DNA of 64,000 bases from an uncultured Pelagibacteraceae bacterium (GTDB taxonomy: Bacteria > Pseudomonadota > Alphaproteobacteria > Pelagibacterales > Pelagibacteraceae): positions 20,567-84,566 of the forward strand of contig CABYCY010000006.1 of the NCBI GenBank assembly GCA_902517615.1. Direction: 5' to 3'. Within the stretch, counting starts at the first letter, position 1. Each line of letters opens with the position of its first letter. Below are positions 25,286-33,416 of the stretch, piece by piece. The notes beneath the pieces were generated by a model. It made no database searches and was not told the DNA's origin. It was given only the letters and a program-made list of their open reading frames with translations. The translations under genes were made by a program, and so were the position numbers.

Positions 25286-26337
25286 TAGTAATTTAAATTT
25301 AGAGCAGCTCCTACTGCTGGAATTTGTTTTTTTGATCCCAAATCTGAGATCAATCGATCGTATCTACCCCCGTTTACTGTATTAATTATTTTATTTTTAG
25401 ATTTGATATCAATTTTAAAAACCATTCCAGTGTAATATTCTAATTGTCTTCCAAAGGATGTGGAAAATACTACGTTTAGTTTTGAAACTTTATTATTAGA
25501 GATTGGAAAGTATTTTTGATCTACAACTAAATTAACTCTATTTTTCTTAAAAAATTTATTTAATTCAATAGCTGCTTTATTTATTGGACATTTTATTTTT
25601 AAGAAATCTTTTATTGTTTTTGAAACATTTTTTCCTTTACTTGCTCTTCTAGGATCCTTTATTTTTTGATCAAATCTTTTTAATATTTCATTAATTGTTC
25701 TTCCTGCCACAATATTTGACAAATCTTCTTTAAGCATTTTTAAGTAACGCTTTTTATCTATTTCTACAATTGTTGGATCGACATCTGAATTAGTTTCTAA
25801 TCTTTTCAATAAATCATTAAAATATTCTTCCCTCCAAAAGTGTCTGGATAATCTTAGCTTCCATCTCTTTGGGATATCTAATTTAGAAATTAACAAATTA
25901 AAAATTTCAACATTTCCAATAGTTAGTGTCCCTGTTGAATATTTAATATTTTGAAGTGATTTAAGTGAGGTATTTATAATTTCTTTGTCATCATTTTTCT
26001 CATCTTTTGATCCTAAAATTTCAAATCCAATTTGATTTCTTATAATTGAGTCCTTTTTGTTTTGTGACTTTCGATAAGCTTGACCACTATAAAATATTTT
26101 TTCTTTTCCTATTAAATTATTTTCTAAATACCTAAGACAAGAGACAATTGTCAAGTCAGGTCTAAGACATAATTCGCTACCATTTTGATCTGTAAAAGAA
26201 AAAATGAATTTTCTAAAACTTTCTCCTGATCTTTGAACTATATGATTTGTTTCTATAACAGATGGTAAATCAACGTACTTGAATCCTTTAGATTTTACCG
26301 ATCTAAGGATATTTTCAGATAAGTTTTTTGATTTCAT
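25285..26337 (-). CDS. hisZ: ATP phosphoribosyltransferase regulatory subunit
   Basis: Paralogue of histidyl-tRNA synthetase that lacks aminoacylation and activates short HisG. The 350-residue protein resembles the class II synthetase catalytic core, with CLRPDLTIVSCLRYL, FYSGQAYRKSQNKKDS (motif 2 region) and the C-terminal GGRYDRLISDLG, and has no anticodon-binding domain. It overlaps hisS by 23 bp and hisG by 1 bp. The adjacency to both its HisG partner and the HisS it is related to is notable but common in alphaproteobacteria. Confidence 0.93.
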   Translation of the reverse strand: MKSKNLSENILRSVKSKGFKYVDLPSVIETNHIVQRSGESFRKFIFSFTDQNGSELCLRPDLTIVSCLRYLENNLIGKEKIFYSGQAYRKSQNKKDSIIRNQIGFEILGSKDEKNDDKEIINTSLKSLQNIKYSTGTLTIGNVEIFNLLISKLDIPKRWKLRLSRHFWREEYFNDLLKRLETNSDVDPTIVEIDKKRYLKMLKEDLSNIVAGRTINEILKRFDQKIKDPRRASKGKNVSKTIKDFLKIKCPINKAAIELNKFFKKNRVNLVVDQKYFPISNNKVSKLNVVFSTSFGRQLEYYTGMVFKIDIKSKNKIINTVNGGRYDRLISDLGSKKQIPAVGAALNLNY

Positions 26338-27709
26338 TAATTAAATTAGCTTTTGGAATTGTTTGATTATTTTCACCCTTAACGCCTTTAAGATTTTTAA
26401 TAGTGACTGTGTTATCATTAAGTTCATTTTCCCCAAAAATAACTGCAACGGTTAATTGACGTTTATTTGCTAAATCAAGTTGTTTACCTAGGTTTTTTTT
26501 AGTACTCAAAAAAACTTCAGCATTAATATTATTGTCTCTTAATAAATCGACCATCTCATAATAATTCTTTAAATACTTTTCATCCATTACACAGACTAAA
26601 ACTGGTTTTTGATCTTCAACTTTAATTTGTTCTAACTGCATTAAAGCAAATAACAGTCTATCTACACCAAAAGAAATTCCAGTCCCAGGAACATCAACTC
26701 CTCTAAACCTTGAGATAAGTTTAGCGTACGCCCCTCCAGAACAGATGCTACCCAACTCGATTTCCTTACCTTTATTATTGGTAACTTTGAAATTTAAATT
26801 AGTCTCTACAATAAAGTCAGAATAATAAGCAAGACCTCTAACGATTGTAAAATTCGTCTTAACTTGATTTAAATTTGATCCATATCCAAGTACTTCAAAT
26901 ACATTTTCTAATTCACTTATCCCTTCTTGAGATAATGGATTATTTAAAGTTTCTTTTAATTCTTTTAAATCTTTTATTTTTAAAAAATTTAGTATTTGTA
27001 AAGCTTGATCATCAGACAGTTCAGCTCCTTTGGTAATAGCTCCACTTTGGTCTTTTCTCTCATTTTTAAGTAAATCTTCAACTCCTTTTAACCCAAATCC
27101 TGGCTTATCCAATTTGTCTATTGCTCTGATAACTTTAATTTGTTTTTCTTCAGAAATTTTTAATTCATCAATTAATCCTTTAACTATTTTTCTATTACTT
27201 ACATTTATAGTGAATTGATCTTTGTTTAATCCACAATCAGATAATGTACTTGAGATTAGGTTACAAAGTTCAGCGTTAGCTTGTGCAGGATTAACATTTC
27301 CCACAATGTCAAAATCTGCTTGAAGGAACTCCCTGTAGCGCCCATTTCCCGCTTTTTCATTTCTAAAAACATTTTGAATTTGATAACGCTTAAATATTGA
27401 TGGAAGTTCTTGGTTATTTTGTGCATAGAATCTTGCAAGCGGACTTGAAAGATCATAACGAGCAGTTAGGCTTTCGTCCCCATCTTGAAATGAGAATACA
27501 TCAGACATAGGATTACTATCATCTTCTGCAAGAAAAGATCCTATATTTCTACTAATTTCAAATGTTGAAGTTTCAATAGCCTCTGCTCCAAATTTGATAA
27601 AATTATTCTCAATAGCTTTTAAGAGCTTTTTTTTAAGAAGAAGTTTTTTTCCCCAACGATCTTCAAATCCCGATGGTAATCCTGGGACTAATTTATTTTC
27701 TTTGTTCAT
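26315..27709 (-). CDS. hisS: Histidyl-tRNA synthetase (alphaproteobacterial type)
   Basis: Charges tRNA-His. The start MNKENKLVPGLPSGFEDRW at 27709 gives 464 residues; a longer in-frame ATG at 27760 lies inside tRNA-His and is rejected. Motif 2 reads VFRNEKAGNGRYREFLQADF, unlike the common FRHERPQKGRYRQFHQ, and fits the divergent HisRS group of alphaproteobacteria whose tRNA-His lacks G-1. The signature GGAYAKLISRFRG and a C-terminal anticodon-binding domain are present. The ATG is 7 nt after the tRNA-His CCA, so a mature message would be nearly leaderless. Confidence 0.94.
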   Translation of the reverse strand: MNKENKLVPGLPSGFEDRWGKKLLLKKKLLKAIENNFIKFGAEAIETSTFEISRNIGSFLAEDDSNPMSDVFSFQDGDESLTARYDLSSPLARFYAQNNQELPSIFKRYQIQNVFRNEKAGNGRYREFLQADFDIVGNVNPAQANAELCNLISSTLSDCGLNKDQFTINVSNRKIVKGLIDELKISEEKQIKVIRAIDKLDKPGFGLKGVEDLLKNERKDQSGAITKGAELSDDQALQILNFLKIKDLKELKETLNNPLSQEGISELENVFEVLGYGSNLNQVKTNFTIVRGLAYYSDFIVETNLNFKVTNNKGKEIELGSICSGGAYAKLISRFRGVDVPGTGISFGVDRLLFALMQLEQIKVEDQKPVLVCVMDEKYLKNYYEMVDLLRDNNINAEVFLSTKKNLGKQLDLANKRQLTVAVIFGENELNDNTVTIKNLKGVKGENNQTIPKANLINEIKKLI

Positions 27710-27716
27710 TTTTTTT

Positions 27717-27791
27717 TGGTACCCACGCTTGGAATCGAACCAAATCCTAGAGTTCCACAAACTCCCGTACTAACCGTTATACTACGCGGGC
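27717..27791 (-). tRNA. tRNA-His (GTG)
   Basis: Cloverleaf of 75 nt including an encoded CCA. Acceptor GCCCGCG pairs with CGTGGGT (two G-U pairs), anticodon loop TTGTGGA, T arm TTTGG-TTCGATT-CCAAG. The base before G1 is T, not G, and the discriminator is A73, so the usual G-1:C73 histidine identity pair is absent. This matches a known subset of alphaproteobacterial tRNA-His. It lies 7 nt upstream of hisS. Confidence 0.95.
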
Positions 27792-27818
27792 ATTCCCAAC
27801 TTTGTTTTTATATTATTT

Positions 27819-27846
27819 TTGTGTGGAATTAAAATTATATTATAAA
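27819..27846 (+). promoter_or_regulatory. Candidate promoter for the plus-strand ncRNA
   Basis: TTGTGT (27819-27824) and TATAAA (27841-27846) are separated by 16 bp, with an overlapping TATATT alternative. Transcription would start near 27850-27853, at the first hairpin of the candidate ncRNA. AT-rich DNA gives many such matches, so support comes mainly from the structured sequence that follows. Confidence 0.45.
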
Positions 27847-27849
27847 TAA

Positions 27850-28021
27850 ATAGCCTACAGGCTATGGAAACAGATTCTATGAGTACTTCTTGAAGTCTCT
27901 CTGTATGTAATATTTATAATCATGGGCAGTCTTTTAGACAAAAATTATCAATATTCAAGGACTAAATATGAAAGGACGATTCTCTATCTTAGCAGAAAAA
28001 TGCCCTTTAAAAGTTTTTTTA
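27850..28021 (+). ncRNA. Candidate structured noncoding RNA, about 170 nt
   Basis: This part of the 236-bp gap between tRNA-His and csp has no plausible gene but holds ordered inverted repeats: ATAGCC-TACA-GGCTAT (27850-27865); ACAGA/TCTGT (27870-27874 with 27900-27904) enclosing ACTTC-TT-GAAGT (27885-27896); GTCT-TTT-AGAC (27929-27939); ATATT/AATAT (27951-27955 with 27965-27969); and a long-range GGGCA/TGCCC pair (27924-27928 with 28001-28005), followed by a run of T at 28015-28021 that could end transcription. The size resembles 6S RNA, but I could not match a known family. Expression from the minus strand, as a csp 3' UTR, is the main alternative. Confidence 0.45.
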
Positions 28022-28027
28022 AAAAAA

Positions 28028-28246
28028 TTAGTCTATTTTCTTAATGTTTATAGCTGAAGGTCCTTTTCCAGAGTCCTCGCTTAATTCAAATTCAATCTTA
28101 TCACCTTCATTTATGAACCTTAATCCAGCGGCTTTAATTGCCGAAGCATGAATAAAAACATCTTTTTGTCCATCCTCCCTTTCAATAAAACCAAATCCTT
28201 TACGCCCATTGTACCATTTAGTAGTTCCTTTTAAAATTGTACTCAT
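28028..28246 (-). CDS. CspA-family cold shock protein
   Basis: Single-domain RNA chaperone of 72 residues. RNP1 reads GRKGFGFIER (14-23) and RNP2 DVFIHASAI (28-36). The start ATG at 28246 is followed by STILKGTTKWYNG. Tiny out-of-gene codons upstream (ATGAGGACTAAGAGATAA, five residues) end one base before the csp ATG and probably just contain its ribosome-binding region. A run of seven T follows the stop codon directly. Confidence 0.94.
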   Translation of the reverse strand: MSTILKGTTKWYNGRKGFGFIEREDGQKDVFIHASAIKAAGLRFINEGDKIEFELSEDSGKGPSAINIKKID

Positions 28247-28275
28247 GTTATCTCTTAGTCCTCATGTTGTTTATT

Positions 28276-28281
28276 ATTATA
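28276..28281 (-). promoter_or_regulatory. -10 box of the csp promoter
   Basis: TATAAT on the minus strand, about 30 bp before the csp ATG, in the short gap after tRNA-Phe. No convincing -35 element was found at 16-18 bp. The resulting 5' UTR would be only about 20-25 nt, too short for the long cold-shock leader known from E. coli cspA. Confidence 0.4.
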
Positions 28282-28325
28282 TAAAGTTAATTTCTTTTAA
28301 GATTTTTTCAAGATGAATTTTGTGG

Positions 28326-28400
28326 TGGTGGCTGAGGAAGGATTCGCACCTCCGACACAAGCCTTTTCAGGGCTCTGCTCTACTCCTGAGCTACTCAGCC
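28326..28400 (-). tRNA. tRNA-Phe (GAA)
   Basis: Cloverleaf of 75 nt including encoded CCA. Acceptor GGCTGAG/CTCAGCC, D arm GCTC/GAGC, anticodon stem GAGCC/GGCTT with loop CTGAAAA, variable loop GTGTC, T stem GGAGG/CCTTC. The T loop is TGCGAAT, with G at position 55 in place of the usual T. The gene begins 4 nt after the infA stop codon, so it is probably cut from a longer infA transcript. Confidence 0.94.
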
Positions 28401-28404
28401 TTAT

Positions 28405-28620
28405 TTATCCCCTAAATATAATTCTTCCTTTAGTAAGATCGTAAGGTGTCATTTCTACAGTTACACTATCACCTTGCAAAACTCTAATTCTATTCTTTCT
28501 CAACTTACCAGCTGTATGAGCGGTGACTTTTGCTCCGTTCTCTAATTCAACTCTGAACATAGCATTTGGAAGTAAGTCAATTACCTTGCCTTTAAATTCA
28601 AGTAAATCTTGTTTTGCCAA
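28405..28620 (-). CDS. infA: Translation initiation factor IF-1
   Basis: OB-fold factor of 71 residues that binds the 30S A site during initiation. The sequence is nearly canonical: [32 protein letters not shown] and [12 protein letters not shown]. It begins 2 bp after hisD and is followed after 4 nt by tRNA-Phe on the same strand. Confidence 0.97.
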   Translation of the reverse strand: MAKQDLLEFKGKVIDLLPNAMFRVELENGAKVTAHTAGKLRKNRIRVLQGDSVTVEMTPYDLTKGRIIFRG

Positions 28621-28622
28621 AT

Positions 28623-29906
28623 TTATTTTCTCCCTATTCTTTTTACAACAGATTGAGCGTGTCCAACTAATCCTTCGTAATTTGCAAGTGTTATAACTGA
28701 TGGTCCAAGACTTTCAATACCCTTTTTTGATAAGTTTATATATGAAATCCTTTTATAAAATTCATTAACACTTATGCCACTTGAGTATTTTGCCGAGCCA
28801 TTGGTTGGAAGTACATGATTTGATCCAACATTATAGTCCGTCATTGCCATTACTGCATATTTGCCTAAACATATTGATCCTGAGTTTTTTATTTTTGCAA
28901 CTAATGATTTATAATTTTTAATATTTAATTCCAAATGTTCTGGCGCAATTTTATTTACAACTTTAATTATTTTAGTGTCAGAGGAAATATGTATTAAAAT
29001 TCCATTATTAATTAAACTTTTTCTAGCAACAGAAGCTCTTGGAATTTCTTTTAATTGTTTGGATATTTCAATCTTAACTTTATCTAATAAATTTTTATCT
29101 TTTGAAATTAAAATACATTGTGCAAGAACATCGTGTTCCGCCTGTCCAATTAAATCACTTGCAACCCACTCAGCATTTGAAAATTTGTCACATACTATAG
29201 TTACTTCTGAAGGTCCCGCAGTCATACCTTCGATTCCAACGTCACCAAAAACTTCTTTTTTTGCAGCTGCAACAAAAGCATTTCCAGGACCAACTATTTT
29301 ATCAACTTTTTTAATTTTCTTAGTTCCATAAGATACTGCGGCAATAGCAGAAGGACCGCCGATTGAATAAATTTCTTTTATTTTGCATTTTTTCGCAGCA
29401 TATAATACTGCTGGATTTTGTTTTCCTTTATAGCCTGGATTAATCATGACTATTCTCTTAACTCCTGCAACAAGTGCTGGAATAGCATTCATCAATACAC
29501 TTGATGGATATGAGGCAGTTGAACCAGGAACATAAATTGCAACAGATTCTAAAGGTAGATATTTATAATAAAGTTTATTTTTATACTTATCTGAATAAGA
29601 AATATTTTTAAATTTCTGAAGTGAGTGAAATTTATAAATTCTATTGTAAGCTGTGTCGATTGCCTTTTTTACTTTTTTATCAAGTAAATTTATAGATTTT
29701 TTTATTTGTTTTAAGTTTGGAATAATGATGTTGTTTTGATTAAATCTTCTCTCGTATTTTAATAGTGCTTTATCACCATTTTTTTTAACATCTGCAATTA
29801 TCTTTGTTACGGAAACAGTATCTGATTTAATTTTTTTCTTTCTCATTAGGAGCAATTTATCCAATGAGCTATCAAAATTTTTGCTTTTACTATCTAATAT
29901 CTTCAT
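28623..29906 (-). CDS. hisD: Histidinol dehydrogenase
   Basis: Oxidises histidinol to histidine in two NAD-dependent steps. The 427-residue protein has the nucleotide-binding [16 protein letters not shown], the [16 protein letters not shown] region, the zinc-site segment [14 protein letters not shown], and APEHLEL with the catalytic Glu-His pair near residue 325. Placement after murA and the DUF2948 gene is a conserved alphaproteobacterial order. The rest of the histidine pathway beyond hisG, hisZ and hisD is not in the window. Confidence 0.97.
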   Translation of the reverse strand: MKILDSKSKNFDSSLDKLLLMRKKKIKSDTVSVTKIIADVKKNGDKALLKYERRFNQNNIIIPNLKQIKKSINLLDKKVKKAIDTAYNRIYKFHSLQKFKNISYSDKYKNKLYYKYLPLESVAIYVPGSTASYPSSVLMNAIPALVAGVKRIVMINPGYKGKQNPAVLYAAKKCKIKEIYSIGGPSAIAAVSYGTKKIKKVDKIVGPGNAFVAAAKKEVFGDVGIEGMTAGPSEVTIVCDKFSNAEWVASDLIGQAEHDVLAQCILISKDKNLLDKVKIEISKQLKEIPRASVARKSLINNGILIHISSDTKIIKVVNKIAPEHLELNIKNYKSLVAKIKNSGSICLGKYAVMAMTDYNVGSNHVLPTNGSAKYSSGISVNEFYKRISYINLSKKGIESLGPSVITLANYEGLVGHAQSVVKRIGRK

Positions 29907-29908
29907 AA

Positions 29909-30301
29909 CTATTTAATTTCATTTTGATCCTCTAGTCTTGCTTCAATTGTTTCTGTAGTTAAAGCAATATAAGCATTATTATTAAAAATCAGATTTATTT
30001 CATAAACGTCATTATTTTTCAAATAATCTATTCCAATTAATTCTAAAACCATTTCTTGATTTGATTGATCAATATTCTTTGATCTTACTTTATCAACAAA
30101 ATCAAACCTACAAATACTATTAATTTTTTTATCTTCTTGATCATTTTCAATCTTTGTTCTTTCGATGGATAATAAAAAAACTTTATTAGATGCCAGGTAT
30201 TTTATGTCTGCAACTTTTAATTTGGCTCCTGAACTACAAGCTGAAATCATATTTAGTCCCTCTTGATCACTTGCAATTATCTTTGCTAAATATTTATTCA
30301 T
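29909..30301 (-). CDS. DUF2948 family protein
   Basis: Protein of 130 residues of unknown function, found almost only in alphaproteobacteria between murA and hisD. The sequence is mainly alternating beta-type strands (for example KVFLLSIERTK, ICRFDFVDKV, MVLELIGIDYL, AYIALTTETIEARLED), with no signal peptide, membrane helix or catalytic motif that I can recognise. The family name is assigned from position and general sequence character. The ATG shares a base with the murA stop. Confidence 0.75.
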   Translation of the reverse strand: MNKYLAKIIASDQEGLNMISACSSGAKLKVADIKYLASNKVFLLSIERTKIENDQEDKKINSICRFDFVDKVRSKNIDQSNQEMVLELIGIDYLKNNDVYEINLIFNNNAYIALTTETIEARLEDQNEIK

Positions 30302-31560
30302 TATTTTAATCTTTTAATTTTAATTCCAATTTTTTTTAACTTATTTTCTATCTTTTCATAGCCTCTATCTAAATGATAGATTCTATTAATTACAGATTTA
30401 CCATTTGAAACTATTGCAGCTAAAACTAATGCAACTGAGGCTCTTAAATCACTCGACATTAATTCTGCTGCCACAAAATTTGTATTTCCATGAATAATAG
30501 CCTTATTTTTATTTATATTTATTGATGCTCCAAGTCTTTGAAGTTCTGCAACATGCATAAAACGATTTTCAAAAATACTTTCAGTAATTAAAGTTTTGCC
30601 ATTAGCTTTACACATTAAAACCATTAATTGTGCTTGAAGATCGGTTGGGATACCCGGATATTCCTTAGTTTTAATACTTTTAAGGGATTTAATCTTTTCC
30701 GGACCTTTAATTGTAATTTTATTTTTATTAGTTTTAATATTAGCTCCAGCTTTTTTTAATAAATTTAACTCTTTCTGAATAACATTAGGATTTAAATTAT
30801 TTATTTCTAAGTTACCCTTAGATAAAGTTGCAGCTACACAAAAAGTACCTGCCTCAATTCTATCTGGCATTACAGAGTATTCTGTTTGATTTAAAGAATT
30901 AACACCTTTAATTTTACAAGTTCTTCCTTTCCATTTTATTTTTGCACCTGATAAATTTAAAAAATTGGTAAGGTCTTTTATTTCTGGTTCAATTGCACAA
31001 TTTTTTAAAATAGTTTTTCCTTTTGCCAAACATGCTGCGATAATTGAATTTTCAGTTGCGCCAACACTTAATTTTGGAAATGTTATAGAAGCACCCTTAA
31101 GTTTACCTTTTGATTTCGCTATAATGTAACCGTCTTTTATTTCGTAATTCATACCAAGTTTTTTTAATGCTGCTAAATGATAATCTACTGGACGAGCACC
31201 TATTAAACATCCCCCAGGAAGTGAAGTCATTGATTTATGAAATTTTGCAATTAAAGGGCCCAATACTAAAATAGATCCTCTCATAGTCTTTACTAGAGAA
31301 TAGCTTGCAAAGGTTTTCATATTTTTTTTATTTAAAATTCTTGCTGTCTTTTTATCCTTAGATATTTCAATCTTTGATCCAAGAGATTTTAGTAAATTAA
31401 GCATTGTATTTATATCTTTTACTCTTGGTAAATTTTTTATAATAACTGGCTTATCAAATAATAGTGTTGAAGCTAAAATTGGAAGAGATGCATTTTTAGA
31501 CCCAGAAATTGAAACTTTACCCTTGATTCTACAAGGACCATCAATAATAAATTTATCCAT
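30301..31560 (-). CDS. murA: UDP-N-acetylglucosamine 1-carboxyvinyltransferase
   Basis: First committed step of peptidoglycan synthesis. The 419-residue protein shows GSKNASLPILA (about 20-30), the active-site cysteine in LPGGCLIGARPVDYH (the usual GCAIGxRPVDLH), and TEYPGIPTDLQAQLM near residue 300 (as TKEYPGIPTDLQ). Intact cysteine suggests fosfomycin-sensitive chemistry of the standard type. It starts 3 bp after the dcd stop, continuing a translationally coupled minus-strand run. Confidence 0.97.
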   Translation of the reverse strand: MDKFIIDGPCRIKGKVSISGSKNASLPILASTLLFDKPVIIKNLPRVKDINTMLNLLKSLGSKIEISKDKKTARILNKKNMKTFASYSLVKTMRGSILVLGPLIAKFHKSMTSLPGGCLIGARPVDYHLAALKKLGMNYEIKDGYIIAKSKGKLKGASITFPKLSVGATENSIIAACLAKGKTILKNCAIEPEIKDLTNFLNLSGAKIKWKGRTCKIKGVNSLNQTEYSVMPDRIEAGTFCVAATLSKGNLEINNLNPNVIQKELNLLKKAGANIKTNKNKITIKGPEKIKSLKSIKTKEYPGIPTDLQAQLMVLMCKANGKTLITESIFENRFMHVAELQRLGASININKNKAIIHGNTNFVAAELMSSDLRASVALVLAAIVSNGKSVINRIYHLDRGYEKIENKLKKIGIKIKRLK

Positions 31561-31563
31561 GGA

Positions 31564-32124
31564 TTACTTTTTTATTTTAGCAACTTGAATAGTCGTTTGT
31601 CCTTGATATTTTCCTTTCTTGGACTTGTAAGTGGTTTCTGGCTCAGTATCAGATTTAAAAAATAAAAATTGTGCAATTCCTTCATTGGAATATATTTTTG
31701 CAGGGTTTGGTGTTGTATTGCTAAGTTCAATTACTATATTTCCTTCGAACTCATTTTCTATAGGAGTAACATTACAAATAATACCTGTTCTGGCATAAGT
31801 ACTTTTTCCAACACATATACATAGAACGTCTTTAGGAATTCTAAAATATTCAATTGTTTTACCTAAAACGAATGAATTGGGAGGAATAATACAATGTGGA
31901 CCCTTCCTCTCAATAAAATTATCATCAGAAAAGTTTTTAGGGTCTACTAAAGAATTATTTACATTAGTAAAAATTCTATATTCATCAGAAATTCTAACAT
32001 CATATCCCATACTACTTAATCCAAAAGATATTTTTCCCTCAGAGACCTGATGATCTAAAAATGGCTCAATCATGTTGTTTTCTTTGCACATTTTTTTTAT
32101 CCATGAGTCAGGTTGAATAGACAT
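31564..32124 (-). CDS. dcd: dCTP deaminase
   Basis: Deaminates dCTP to dUTP for thymidylate synthesis. The 186-residue trimeric dUTPase-fold protein has [21 protein letters not shown] (conserved S-x-A-R and catalytic Glu segment, about 102-122) and IAQFLFF, plus the C-terminal KKGKYQGQ that closes over the nucleotide. Its ATG shares one base with the stop of the 33-codon gene upstream. Confidence 0.95.
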   Translation of the reverse strand: MSIQPDSWIKKMCKENNMIEPFLDHQVSEGKISFGLSSMGYDVRISDEYRIFTNVNNSLVDPKNFSDDNFIERKGPHCIIPPNSFVLGKTIEYFRIPKDVLCICVGKSTYARTGIICNVTPIENEFEGNIVIELSNTTPNPAKIYSNEGIAQFLFFKSDTEPETTYKSKKGKYQGQTTIQVAKIKK

Positions 32125-32225
32125 TATTTATTTTTTTTCTTATTTTTTTTTAGAAAAAGTTTTCTTTTTTTTAAATTTTTTCTCAGAGCTAAACTTAAAC
32201 GCTCATTTTTATCTTTGGAACTCAT
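32124..32225 (-). CDS. Small basic protein, 33 residues, coupled to dcd
   Basis: The reading frame starts at ATG 32225 inside the stop of the 66-residue gene (ATGA) and its TAA shares a base with the dcd ATG (TAATG). The product begins [20 protein letters not shown] and ends in a lysine-rich tail, so it is strongly positively charged. The LxxALRxNLKKRK pattern recalls short conserved basic proteins in other alphaproteobacteria, from memory only. Both junctions being overlaps is the main evidence that it is translated. No function is known; RNA or ribosome binding would suit its charge. Confidence 0.6.
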   Translation of the reverse strand: MSSKDKNERLSLALRKNLKKRKLFLKKNKKKNK

Positions 32226-32422
32226 TCTTTGTCAGGGTTGGTCAAAAAGTCTAATGATATAGGTTTATTTGGATCTAATGTTTTCGATTGAGTTGCTTCT
32301 TTTTGGGAGCCATCTTTTGCTAATCGTTTAGCTTTTTTTTCTGCAAGTTTTCTCTCTCTTTTAGCTTGCTTCTCCATAAGCTTATTACCTTTTGTTGACT
32401 TGTAATCGTAATGAATTCCCAT
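32222..32422 (-). CDS. Small charged protein of unknown function
   Basis: A 66-residue protein whose middle (about 16-38) is a highly charged helix rich in Lys, Arg, Glu and Ala (MEKQAKRERKLAEKKAKRLA), with a C-terminal [16 protein letters not shown] tail. The start at 32422 is supported by GAGGA nine bases upstream. It has no membrane segment or recognised domain. It heads the chain that continues through the 33-residue gene, dcd and murA by overlapping or near-adjacent junctions. About 100 bp of AT-rich promoter-like DNA separates it from tRNA-Thr. Confidence 0.7.
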   Translation of the reverse strand: MGIHYDYKSTKGNKLMEKQAKRERKLAEKKAKRLAKDGSQKEATQSKTLDPNKPISLDFLTNPDKE

Positions 32423-32522
32423 AACATTTTCCTCAAATAGATATAAATCATATTAATCAAAAAATTAAGGCAATAATTTGAAAAAAATGCTTTATTATCA
32501 ATAAATTATAAATTGTTTCTAA

Positions 32523-32596
32523 GCTCCTGTAGTTAAATGGTATAACAAGTCATTGGTAATGACTAGTTCCCTGGTCAGTACAGGGTGGGAGCACCA
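32523..32596 (+). tRNA. tRNA-Thr (GGT) with atypical T loop
   Basis: A 74-nt cloverleaf with encoded CCA: acceptor GCTCCTG/TGGGAGC, D arm GTTA-AATGGTA-TAAC, anticodon stem AGTCA/TGACT with loop TTGGTAA, T stem CCCTG/CAGGG. The T loop is GTCAGTA rather than TTCRANY, so G54 and G58 replace the usual T54-A58 pair. Threonine identity elements (G1:C72, C2:G71, G35, U36) are present. The 3' CCA abuts the stop of the convergent membrane-protein gene. Confidence 0.85.
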
Positions 32597-33319
32597 TTAA
32601 TTTTTATAAAAAAATTTCCTAAGAATAAGTGTTATTAAAATTAAAACAAAAAAAGATATCAGTGGAATATATATTTCTGCTGAAAATATTATGTCAGTTA
32701 AGCCTGGAACTTGTGTATTTTTATCTATAATTTTTTCTAATCCACTACCAATTGATACAGCTAGAAAAATTTGAGGAATTATACCTATCAATGTTGCAAA
32801 GAAAAAATTTGTTTTTTTTACATTAAATAACGTAGGCAATAGACAGCTTAGCTGCCATGGTATCCCACCGATGAAGCGATAAATTAACAAATAAATAAAT
32901 TCAGATTTTTTGAATTTATTTTCTAATTTTTGGAACTTATTCAAAAATTTTTCTCTAATTAAATCTTTTAAAAAATAATTACCAAACATATATAAAAATG
33001 TTGCACCAACACTTAAACCTAAAATAACAAGCACCGTCCCAATCCATTTTCCAAAAATGAACCCACCCATCAAAGCAACTGGGGAGCCAAAACCTAAAAA
33101 CGGAAATACCCACAATGTAGTTAACAACAAAAAAATAAGAGATATAAAAAAAAGATTAGAGTTTTTAAGCTCAAGAAAATAAGATCTATTATCCCTTAAA
33201 AAATCATAAGATGTAATCTCTTGGATGCTATATTTTGAAAAGAAAAAATACAAAAACAAGCAAACTATGAATAAATAAGATAACCCAATAAATAATTTAA
33301 TTTTTTTTGTTTTTTCCAT
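32597..33319 (-). CDS. TVP38/TMEM64 (DedA-like) membrane protein
   Basis: Integral membrane protein of the SNARE-associated/DedA superfamily; members are linked to lipid scrambling or transport, but the role here is unknown. The start [13 protein letters not shown] at 33319 (240 residues) is preferred because the longer frame to 33418 runs across the rpmH promoter region. About six hydrophobic helices are visible, with the family core [20 protein letters not shown] and [17 protein letters not shown]. It ends exactly next to the convergent tRNA-Thr. Confidence 0.83.
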   Translation of the reverse strand: MEKTKKIKLFIGLSYLFIVCLFLYFFFSKYSIQEITSYDFLRDNRSYFLELKNSNLFFISLIFLLLTTLWVFPFLGFGSPVALMGGFIFGKWIGTVLVILGLSVGATFLYMFGNYFLKDLIREKFLNKFQKLENKFKKSEFIYLLIYRFIGGIPWQLSCLLPTLFNVKKTNFFFATLIGIIPQIFLAVSIGSGLEKIIDKNTQVPGLTDIIFSAEIYIPLISFFVLILITLILRKFFYKN

Positions 33320-33416
33320 AAATATTGATACTTTAAAGCTTAATCTTCTATTTGCTATTTTTATTATTGCTAATATAAAGGGGCAAAATTTAATAAAAAC
33401 TAAAGTAAATCTAAAC

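Noticed and set aside
27256-27456. Minus-strand 66-codon frame inside hisS
   Set aside because: It is an alternative frame in the conserved motif 2 region of hisS.
27710-27760. Longer hisS frame starting at 27760
   Set aside because: These codons lie within the tRNA-His gene and do not match HisRS N-termini.
28008-28027. T-run and A-run near 28011-28027 as a simple hairpin terminator for csp
   Set aside because: The complementary T and A runs form only a weak A-U stem; the GGGCA/TGCCC pair is long range. It was kept only as the possible end of the plus-strand ncRNA.
28249-28266. Five-codon upstream frame (MRTKR) just before csp
   Set aside because: It spans the likely ribosome-binding region and is too short to distinguish from chance; one base separates its stop from the csp ATG.
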